Position numbers and translations under genes: made by a program. 11,914 nt of DNA from Geobacter sp. UBA6802 (GTDB taxonomy: Bacteria > Desulfobacterota > Desulfuromonadia > Geobacterales > Pseudopelobacteraceae), in the NCBI GenBank assembly GCA_002452325.1, contig DKFG01000125.1, positions 1,757 through 13,670 of the forward strand, written 5' to 3'. A model generated the notes under the pieces. The model was given only the letters and a program-made list of their open reading frames with translations, was not told the DNA's origin and searched no databases. Shown piece by piece: positions 1-5,877 of this stretch; position 1 is the first letter of the stretch; every line of letters starts with the position of its first letter.

Positions 1-241
1 TGGGGGTCAGCACCAGCACCCGGGGACCGATCCCGGCCGGTCCCGGCTTGGCAAGCCGCTCCAAAGCCGGAATGATAAAGGCGGCGGTTTTGCCGGTTCC
101 GGTCTGGGCCGAGGCGATCAGATCCTTGCCGGCCAGTGCCTGCGGAATGGCCTCAGCCTGGATCGGGGTCGGTTCGGTGTAGCCACAGGTAGCGATGGCC
201 TTCTGGATTGAGGCGTGCAGATTCAGTTCAACAAACGACAT
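1..241 (-). CDS. DEAD-box ATP-dependent RNA helicase, RhlE-like (N-terminal 80 residues; runs off the left edge)
   Basis: The first 80 residues of a DEAD-box RNA helicase, which unwinds RNA duplexes with ATP in the cytoplasm (ribosome assembly, RNA decay, cold adaptation). The start MSFVELNLHASIQKAI is followed by the Q motif (GYTEPTPIQ, about residues 21-29), motif I/Walker A (AQTGTGKT, about 45-52) and the beginning of motif Ia (LVLTP) at the window edge. The ATG at 241 has a good ribosome binding site, AGGAG seven bases upstream. The short N-terminus directly before the Q motif fits the RhlE/CsdA type, but the DEAD motif and C-terminal tail lie outside the window, so the subfamily is uncertain. 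It is on the same strand as the Ehr-like operon upstream of it but is separated by about 350 bp with a probable terminator, so it is probably its own transcription unit. Confidence 0.9.
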   Translation of the reverse strand, partial: MSFVELNLHASIQKAIATCGYTEPTPIQAEAIPQALAGKDLIASAQTGTGKTAAFIIPALERLAKPGPAGIGPRVLVLTP

Positions 242-338
242 AGATAGTCTCCTGATACGACATGAGCTGAAACCTGCCGGCAGCGCTCGTTTGGTCTGTC
301 GAATCGTGTCTTATACATTTTGGTTGGAAGGGTGCGTC

Positions 339-355
339 GGGACAACCGTTGTCCC
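339..355. promoter_or_regulatory. Perfect 17-bp palindrome upstream of the helicase gene (possible operator or leader hairpin)
   Basis: The sequence gggacaaccgttgtccc is a perfect inverted repeat with 8-base arms around one central base. It lies about 100 bp upstream of the helicase start codon. A TATAAG hexamer (minus strand, 310-315) sits downstream of it, but with no good -35 box (GACGCA at 333-338), so the palindrome would sit just upstream of a -35 position, as expected for an activator site. In RNA it could instead form a hairpin with a 7-bp stem and 3-base loop. No protein is recognised as its binder. Confidence 0.4.
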
Positions 356-534
356 AGCTGGATCAGCGCAACCGTCTCATCTGGCCGGCAGAACTCATAC
401 GGATTCAGGGCAGACTACTGCCAGTAAAGGAATCCTTCGTCGCAAACCAAACGCGGTGCTGCAGAATCGGGGGAATAAACCGGATGCAGAAGGGGGTTAG
501 TCAGCGAAGATACGAGGTGAACAATAATTTATGC

Positions 535-563
535 ACATTACGTGAACTATCAGACTGACGCAA
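535..563 (-). promoter_or_regulatory. Candidate sigma-70-type promoter for the RNA helicase
   Basis: On the minus strand, TTGCGT (558-563) and TAATGT (535-540) are separated by 17 bases, a plausible -35/-10 pair. Transcription would start near 528 and give a leader of about 285 nt before the helicase ATG. The hexamers are imperfect and AT-rich DNA yields such matches by chance, so confidence is low; the TATAAG at 310-315 is an alternative. Confidence 0.25.
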
Positions 564-566
564 GCT

Positions 567-604
567 AAAAATAACATAAAATTGAGATAGGGCTATGTTA
601 TTCT
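567..604 (-). terminator. Probable rho-independent terminator of the Ehr-like operon
   Basis: Bases 594-602 (tatgttatt) and 570-578 (aataacata) form a perfect 9-bp inverted repeat with a 15-nt loop. On the minus strand the 3' arm runs into five consecutive T residues. The upstream arm overlaps the TAG stop codon (593-595) of the HyfI-like gene, and the stem can be extended by G-U and A-U pairs. The stem is AT-rich, so termination may be weak. Confidence 0.45.
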
Positions 605-1351
605 CCCCTGCAGCCGCAGCAGCCCTTCCAGAATAGTGGCCGGATGGGGCGGACAACCGGGAATGTAGAGGTCAACCGGCAGCAGGCTGTCCAGACCGGT
701 ACTCACCTGGGGCGAACCGGCAAAGGGACCGCCGCTGATGGCGCAGGCGCCGCAGGCAACTACAATCTTGGGGGCCGGTATCGCTTCCCAGGTCTTCAGC
801 AGCGCCTCACGCATATTTTCACTGACCGGGCCGGTGACCCAGATACCGTCGGCATGACGGGGTGAAGCCACAAACTGAATCCCGAAGCGTCCCAGATCCC
901 AGCCGATGGTGGTCAAAACGTTGCTGTCGGCCTCACAGGCATTACAGCCGCCGGCAGAGACCTCGCGGAACTTGAGTGAACGACCGAACAGTTTTTTCAG
1001 ATCAGGGGTAAGGGGCCGGGCATAGTGATGAGGCTCACCGGCACACACCAGAAGCTCATCACGGCTGGAGGTGGCCAGGCAGTGGTCGTTATTTGCAAAC
1101 GTAACACCGGCACTGGCCGGACAGTCGGCACAGAACAGACAGCGCCCCATATCCAGTGTCAGCTGTCCTGCATCGGCCTGCAGCGCCTGCCAGGGACAGG
1201 CAGCGGCACAGTCGGCAGCCTCATCCCCACCAAGGTTGTCCGCCAGCTGCGGATAACCGCGGAACCGCTCCGGCAGGGTCACCGGGCCATCCGGGTACGA
1301 CATGGTCCGGTATCCCTGAATGGTGAGACGTTCTTTAAGGGCTCGCAGCAT
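593..1351 (-). CDS. HyfI/NuoB-like small subunit fused to an N-terminal ferredoxin-like domain (Ehr-type small subunit)
   Basis: A 252-residue electron-transfer subunit of the peripheral arm, facing the cytoplasm. Residues about 45-80 form a reduced ferredoxin-like domain: C48 and C52-P from the first motif, then C71-x2-C74-x2-C77 from the second. Residues about 120-245 are a NuoB/[NiFe]-small-subunit domain with GGCNACE (C136, C139), VACGACAISGG (C203, alternatively C200) and GCPPHP (C233), the four ligands of a proximal [4Fe-4S] cluster. The CxxC spacing at the first pair is hydrogenase-like; complex I NuoB has adjacent cysteines. In E. coli Hyf the ferredoxin (HyfH) and small subunit (HyfI) are separate proteins; here they are one. 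The ATG at 1351 is preceded by GGGAG with six bases of spacing and lies 11 bp after the stop of the large subunit. It is the last gene of the operon. Because its partner lacks Ni-Fe ligands, it is likely an Ehr-type small subunit. Confidence 0.9.
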   Translation of the reverse strand: MLRALKERLTIQGYRTMSYPDGPVTLPERFRGYPQLADNLGGDEAADCAAACPWQALQADAGQLTLDMGRCLFCADCPASAGVTFANNDHCLATSSRDELLVCAGEPHHYARPLTPDLKKLFGRSLKFREVSAGGCNACEADSNVLTTIGWDLGRFGIQFVASPRHADGIWVTGPVSENMREALLKTWEAIPAPKIVVACGACAISGGPFAGSPQVSTGLDSLLPVDLYIPGCPPHPATILEGLLRLQGRIT

Positions 1352-1362
1352 CGGTGTCTCCC

Positions 1363-2883
1363 CTAGAGATCAAATCCGCAATAGGACAGGTTGAAGCTCT
1401 TGTTGCAGAGCGGAAAATCGGAGATCTGCTCTCCCCGTAATGCCAGGGCCAGGCCTGACCAGTTGTGGAAGGAGGGATCAGTCACCTTGTAATACCCGAA
1501 CCGTCCCAGTTCATCCGTAATGGCCAGATGGCAGATTTCTCCCCGCCACCCTTCGGTCAAGGCAACAGCCAGCTGACCACCCTGCAGCGGCTTCATCTCC
1601 GTAACATACCGTCCTGAGGGCAGATGACTGACCTGTTCCTGACAGAAATCAAGCGACTTCTGGGCCTCCTGCCAGCGCACCAGAGTACGGGAACAGACAT
1701 CACCATGAAAGGCAGTGACAATCGGCACCTGCGCCATGCGATAGATGCCAAAGGGATAGTCAGAGCGGACATCGCGCTTAAGCCCGCAGGCACGGGCAGC
1801 GGGCCCCACCAGCCCCAGCTCTCTGGCTGCTTCCGGCGCAACCGGGCCGGTCCCTTCCAGACGGGACATGACCGATGGCGTACCCCAGATCAGATCAATG
1901 GCACTGGTCAGCTCCCGTCGCCCCACATCCAGACGTTGGTAGAGGTCATCCCGTAGTCGCTGATCCAGATCGAACAGCACGCCACCCGGCGTCAGCAGCC
2001 CACGCCCGAAACGGCTGCCGCAGAGCAGGGCCGACATGTTCAGAAAATCCCCCCTGATCCTGCCGCAGAACGAAGCAGTGGGCAGGTAGCCCACATCACC
2101 GGCAATGGCTCCCATATCACCGGTATGGTTGGCCAGGCGCTCAAGCTCCAGGGCAATCCCGCGCAGCGCCTCAGCCGGAGCGGGCGGGCGGGTTCTGGAA
2201 AGGGCCTCCAGTACCATGCAGTACGCCTGACCGTGGCCGATACTGGTATCACCGGCCAGCGCCTCAACCTGCCGCAGGGTCCGGGGATGGGGGCCGCCAC
2301 GCAGCAGCTGTTCAATACCGCGATGCTGATACCCCAGGGAAATTTCCAGATGAAAGACCTGCTCACCATAACATTGGAAACGGAAGTGCCCCGGCTCGAT
2401 CACCCCGGCATGGACCGGGCCGACCGCCACCTCATGAACCTCTTCCCCCTCCACTTGGTAGTACTCCATCACGCCCACCTGCAGCGGCTGATCAACAGGC
2501 CGTGCCCAGGCATCGCTATCAGGGCGGCAGGAACGGACAAACCTGACCGGCTTAAACCAGGGGTGCCCCTCAAACCGGATACCACACTGTTCGGCTATTT
2601 CCCGTTCAAACAGCTGCAGCTGGGGACAGTGGGACGCAAGAGAGGGGAAACTGTTTCCACTGCAAACCGTCCGCATGATCCCCAGCAAACCGTCCACGGG
2701 CGAGGCCAGGAGGCAGTAGAACACGGTTGCCTCACCGTCCGGCACGCCGCAGTAACTGCTGACCCGCCAGCCATGGGCAATCCGGTCACGGATGGTCTCC
2801 AGAAAATGATCGTGGTGCAGGCAGGGCAGCTCTGCAAGCGCCACTGCCTGACCATTGGACAGCAACCGCAGGGTGTCGTTCAT
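1363..2883 (-). CDS. HyfG-like large subunit (NuoC-NuoD fusion) lacking [NiFe] ligands; Ehr-type large subunit
   Basis: A 506-residue protein with an N-terminal NuoC-like domain (about 1-130) and a NuoD/hydrogenase-large-subunit domain (about 150-506). The family hallmark GYQHRGIEQLLRG is at 184-196. In group 4 hydrogenases two CxxC pairs hold the Ni-Fe centre. Here the first site reads VEALAGDTSIGHG (about 206-218) with no cysteine. The C-terminal site, where HycE/HyfG have SLDPCYSCTDR, reads SFNLSYCGFDL (496-506), so neither ligand cysteine is kept in register. The protein therefore probably cannot bind Ni-Fe or turn over H2. It matches the Ehr complexes described in Geobacter, whose substrate is unknown to me. 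It overlaps the HyfF-like stop by four bases (ATGA) and has GAGG seven bases upstream of its ATG, so it is translationally coupled. The homology is certain; the lost activity rests on alignment by eye but both motifs are unambiguous. Confidence 0.93.
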   Translation of the reverse strand: MNDTLRLLSNGQAVALAELPCLHHDHFLETIRDRIAHGWRVSSYCGVPDGEATVFYCLLASPVDGLLGIMRTVCSGNSFPSLASHCPQLQLFEREIAEQCGIRFEGHPWFKPVRFVRSCRPDSDAWARPVDQPLQVGVMEYYQVEGEEVHEVAVGPVHAGVIEPGHFRFQCYGEQVFHLEISLGYQHRGIEQLLRGGPHPRTLRQVEALAGDTSIGHGQAYCMVLEALSRTRPPAPAEALRGIALELERLANHTGDMGAIAGDVGYLPTASFCGRIRGDFLNMSALLCGSRFGRGLLTPGGVLFDLDQRLRDDLYQRLDVGRRELTSAIDLIWGTPSVMSRLEGTGPVAPEAARELGLVGPAARACGLKRDVRSDYPFGIYRMAQVPIVTAFHGDVCSRTLVRWQEAQKSLDFCQEQVSHLPSGRYVTEMKPLQGGQLAVALTEGWRGEICHLAITDELGRFGYYKVTDPSFHNWSGLALALRGEQISDFPLCNKSFNLSYCGFDL

Positions 2884-4316
2884 GGCCGCACCTCAAGCAG
2901 GGCAGCACCGTCACGCAACAGCTGCAGCAGCGCTTCAGGCGGCCAGATACCGAACCAGAGCATCAGCAACATGGTTGCCAACGGCGGCCCGACGGTCAAC
3001 AGACTGTCACGGTAGTCGCTGTCCGCAAGGTCGGAACGGGGCGTTCCCATCACCATCGGCAGTACGGTCAGGGCCATGCCGATAAAGATGATCGCCAGAA
3101 ACAGCAGAAACAGACCGCCAACCAGATAGTTGCCCGTGGCAAAGGTGGCGCTGATGATGGAAAACTCGCTCACAAACGGTGCAAACGGCGGAGAGCCGGT
3201 AATGGCGATGAAACCGGCCAGAAAGAGCCCGCCGGACCAGGGCAGGCGGGTCAGGGCTCCCTGGACCACCTCGGTGGTCTTGCCGCCGTACGAGCGGTGG
3301 ATATTGCCGGACGAGAGGAACAGCACCCCTTTGGTCAGCCCATTGTTGATCAGGTGAAACAGCACCCCGAACAGGGCACCTTTGCCAATCCCCAGCCCCA
3401 CAGCCAGAATACCGACATGCTCGACGCTGGAGTAGGCCAGCATCCGCTTGAAATCATGCTGACGGGCCATAAAGACCGCAGCCACTGCCATAGAGAGCAG
3501 CCCCAGCACAATCAGGGCGTTCTGGAAAAAGGCCAATTCCACCACCGAAGCCAGACAAACCTGATAGACCCGCAGGATGGCCAGAAAGGCACAGCTGACC
3601 AGACCGCCAGCCAGCAGCGCCCCCACCAGCCCCGGCGCCTCACCGTAGGCATCAGGCTTCCAGGTATGCAGCGGCGCCAGCCCCATCTTGGAACCATAGC
3701 CCACCAACAGAAAGATAAAGGCGGCATGGAGCCAGCTGCGGTGCAGCCCCGGCGCGGCCTTCAGCAGATCGGGCAGCAGCAGGGTTGCCTCCTGGTGTGC
3801 CACATGGGTGGCGTAGGCCAGAAACAGCAGGCCCAGCAGTGCCAGGGCGATGCCGACCGAACAGATCATCAGGTACTTCCAGGTGGCCTCAATGGAACGG
3901 GCGTTACGATTGAAATAGATCAGCGGTGCCATGGAAACGGTGGTGGCCTCAACCGCCACCCAGAGCAGCCCCAGGTGCTGACAGAGGGTCACCAATGACA
4001 TGGCTGCCAGACAGATCAGCAACCCCAGGCAGAGTACCCGGTTAGAGCGTTCCTGACGATAGGCCAGGTAACCCACGCCATAGACCGCGCAGACGGTGAA
4101 CAGTGAACTGATTGCCAGCAGGGTGATCTTGCCCAGCGGGTCCAGATAGATCCAGCCGCCATGCGCAGCCTCGGTCTGCCTGCCGATCAGATAGAGAGAC
4201 AACAGCAGATGGGGTATGGCAATGGACGGCAGCACCAGCGGCCTCACCCTGTTGTCAGGCACGAACCAGGCAAGCAAGGCCCCACAAAGCGGCAGCAGTA
4301 CCAGCAGATACATCAT
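2880..4316 (-). CDS. hyfF: HyfF-like proton-conducting membrane subunit (NuoN/NuoM/Mrp-antiporter family)
   Basis: A 478-residue, highly hydrophobic membrane protein of the antiporter-like family (proton-conducting transporter domain, Pfam Proton_antipo_M type), predicted to have about 13-14 helices. Expected ion-channel residues are visible: E123 in LWVAVEATTVS, K210 in GYGSKMGLAPLHTWKPDAYGE, K291/R in HDFKRMLAYSSVEHVGI and K329 in HLINNGLTKGVLF. KPDAYGEAP in place of LPDAHxxAP is characteristic of the HyfF group. It is slightly shorter than E. coli HyfF (526 residues). Its ATG at 4316 lies five bases after the HyfE-like stop, with GAGGAG eight bases upstream. It is expected to translocate protons or sodium ions in the membrane arm, next to the HyfC-like linker. 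Confidence 0.93.
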   Translation of the reverse strand: MMYLLVLLPLCGALLAWFVPDNRVRPLVLPSIAIPHLLLSLYLIGRQTEAAHGGWIYLDPLGKITLLAISSLFTVCAVYGVGYLAYRQERSNRVLCLGLLICLAAMSLVTLCQHLGLLWVAVEATTVSMAPLIYFNRNARSIEATWKYLMICSVGIALALLGLLFLAYATHVAHQEATLLLPDLLKAAPGLHRSWLHAAFIFLLVGYGSKMGLAPLHTWKPDAYGEAPGLVGALLAGGLVSCAFLAILRVYQVCLASVVELAFFQNALIVLGLLSMAVAAVFMARQHDFKRMLAYSSVEHVGILAVGLGIGKGALFGVLFHLINNGLTKGVLFLSSGNIHRSYGGKTTEVVQGALTRLPWSGGLFLAGFIAITGSPPFAPFVSEFSIISATFATGNYLVGGLFLLFLAIIFIGMALTVLPMVMGTPRSDLADSDYRDSLLTVGPPLATMLLMLWFGIWPPEALLQLLRDGAALLEVRP

Positions 4317-4321
4317 GGTCC

Positions 4322-4963
4322 CTACTCCTCCCGCAGCGCCTGGAGACGCGAGGTATCAACCGAAGAGAACTCGCGGTTGATATGGTTGATCACAATCCCC
4401 ATCACAAAGATCCCCACCAGCAGGTCCAGCAGTGCGCCTGCCTCCACCATAAACGGCATGGCATCGGTCAGCAGCAGGCCAAAGATAAAGATGCCGTTTT
4501 CCAGCACCAGGTAACCGATAACTTGAGAAATCGCCTTCCGACGGGTGGTCAGGATCAGAAAGCCGGTCATCAGCGTGGCAATGGATGCCGGCACAAACAG
4601 CAGCTCACGATGTTCCGGCGCCAGCGGCAGCCGCTGGGCAAACACAAAGGCCAGGGCGGTAAAGACCGCACCCAGCAGCAGCGTCGGCACGTAATCGATG
4701 AACGGTTCCACCTCACGGCGAATCTGGGCCTTACGTACGGCATCATTGATCATCCAGGGGATCACGATCCCTTTTGCCAGGATCATGCTGGCGGTGATCA
4801 TCAGCAGGTGCCCGGAGAACTGATGCAAAAGCCCCGGAATGATTCCCAGCACCACCCCCTGTACTGCTACGGCCCTGATGGCAAAGGCCAGCCGACTGGT
4901 GCCCAGCATGATAAAATTGATCAGCATCACCAGCACCAGTAATTGATCTGCAAGCGAAACCAT
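4322..4963 (-). CDS. hyfE: HyfE-like membrane subunit (NuoK-like)
   Basis: A small membrane protein of 213 residues, close to E. coli HyfE (216). It has about six to seven hydrophobic helices. The C-terminal half resembles NuoK, with membrane acidic residues in VIGYLVLENGIFIFG (NuoK-type glutamate) and FMVEAGALLDLLVGIFVMG, which in complex I form part of the proton path near the NuoH-like subunit. The start was chosen at 4963 (MVSLADQLL) because GAGG lies eight bases upstream. An ATG at 4969 (MPMVSL) overlaps the HyfC stop as TGATG but is too close to that site. The longer frame up to 5122 is only read-through into the HyfC-like gene. It is coupled to the genes on both sides. Confidence 0.9.
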   Translation of the reverse strand: MVSLADQLLVLVMLINFIMLGTSRLAFAIRAVAVQGVVLGIIPGLLHQFSGHLLMITASMILAKGIVIPWMINDAVRKAQIRREVEPFIDYVPTLLLGAVFTALAFVFAQRLPLAPEHRELLFVPASIATLMTGFLILTTRRKAISQVIGYLVLENGIFIFGLLLTDAMPFMVEAGALLDLLVGIFVMGIVINHINREFSSVDTSRLQALREE

Positions 4964-4968
4964 CGGCA

Positions 4969-5877
4969 TCACCTCACGACCAACAGCATGGCAAAGGCCG
5001 ACAAAATAGTGGCCGCCACCAGCAGTTGGGGAATCCGTACCAGCCGCAACCGTGCCATAACCGACTCCACCAGGCCGATCAGAACCGCCAGATACACCAT
5101 CGCCGCAATGAAAATCCCCCAATCAAGCAGCATATTGCCGGTCTTGAACGGCAGGATCAGGTTGGTGAACAGCGCCCCCAGCACAAACAGTTTCAGGGCC
5201 GCACCGTACAGGATCATGCCAAAGGCCGGTCCGCTGTGGTCCAGCACCATCACCTCATGGATCATGGTCAGCTCCAGGTGCGTGTTGGGATCATCAAACG
5301 GTATCCTGCAGTTTTCTGCCAACAAGGCGATAAACAGGGCGTTGGCCAGCAGCAGCATCACTGCGCCGCTTGACAGCCAGACCGGCAGGGAGGGGTAGGT
5401 GAACATGGGTGTCAGCGACAGGCTCTTGCTCATGCGTGCCAGGGTAATCAGGACAAAGAACAGGGTTGGTTCCACCAGACAGGCGTAGGTCACCTCGCGG
5501 GCCGCGCCCATCCCCTCAAAAGGGGATCCGGTATCAAGGGCGGCGCTGGTGGTAAAGAAGCGGGCCAGCCCGAACAGGTAGGCAAACAACAGCATATCGC
5601 CGGTAAAGGAGATCAGGGCAGGATGGTTGCCCAGCGGCACCAGCAGGGCTGCCAGCAGGGTTGCCGCAAGGGTAACCACCGGTCCGGCCCGGAAGACCCA
5701 GGTGGTGGTACTGCTAAAGACCGATCCTTTTCGCAGCAGCCGTGCCAGATCATAGTACGGCTGAGTAATCGGTGCCCCTTGTCTGCCGGCAAAAGAGGCC
5801 TTGGTCTTGTTGATCACCCCCAGCAGCAGCGGCGGCATCACAAGCAGCAACACAATATGGATCACCGAAGAGACCAT
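4969..5877 (-). CDS. hyfC: HyfC-like membrane subunit (NuoH-like, connects peripheral and membrane arms)
   Basis: A 302-residue membrane protein of the NuoH/HycD/HyfC family, with about eight helices. It anchors the peripheral arm and in complex I forms the quinone chamber. Family signatures are present: DLARLLRKGSVF (about 43-54), the loop GSPFEGMGAAREV (117-129) and ENCRIPFDDPNTHLE (188-202) followed by MIHEVMVLDHSGP. These acidic loops are the most conserved part of NuoH-type proteins. The start at 5877 was chosen because it overlaps the HyfB-like stop (TGATG) with GGAG nine bases upstream, and the protein then begins directly at helix 1. A start at 5979 would add 34 residues that are only the out-of-frame end of the HyfB-like gene. 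Length is close to E. coli HyfC (about 315 to 322). Confidence 0.93.
   Translation of the reverse strand: MVSSVIHIVLLLVMPPLLLGVINKTKASFAGRQGAPITQPYYDLARLLRKGSVFSSTTTWVFRAGPVVTLAATLLAALLVPLGNHPALISFTGDMLLFAYLFGLARFFTTSAALDTGSPFEGMGAAREVTYACLVEPTLFFVLITLARMSKSLSLTPMFTYPSLPVWLSSGAVMLLLANALFIALLAENCRIPFDDPNTHLELTMIHEVMVLDHSGPAFGMILYGAALKLFVLGALFTNLILPFKTGNMLLDWGIFIAAMVYLAVLIGLVESVMARLRLVRIPQLLVAATILSAFAMLLVVR

Larger units (their letters stand above)
242..592. other. Gene-free leader/intergenic region between RNA helicase and Ehr-like operon
   Basis: This 351-bp stretch has no convincing gene. The two short plus-strand frames through it have no ribosome binding site and no recognisable protein. 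It holds the 3' end and probable terminator of the minus-strand operon (right end), possible minus-strand promoter elements for the helicase, and several short palindromes: 274-283, 339-355, 409-422 and 427-437. If transcription starts near its right end, the helicase would have a long structured leader, a feature known for some cold-shock RNA helicases. That regulatory role is inference only. Confidence 0.6.

Noticed and set aside
349..558. Small plus-strand ORF of 69 codons in the gene-free region
   Set aside because: No ribosome binding site, no recognisable domain, and it runs through palindromes and the terminator of the opposite strand.
2125..3015. Long plus-strand ORF (296 codons) antisense to the HyfG- and HyfF-like genes
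   Set aside because: It mirrors the GC-rich codon structure of the minus-strand genes, has no domain and no ribosome binding site.
4970..5122. N-terminal extension of the HyfE-like protein
   Set aside because: The extra 51 to 53 residues are an out-of-frame reading of the HyfC-like gene and have no membrane character; a good ribosome binding site supports the start at 4963.
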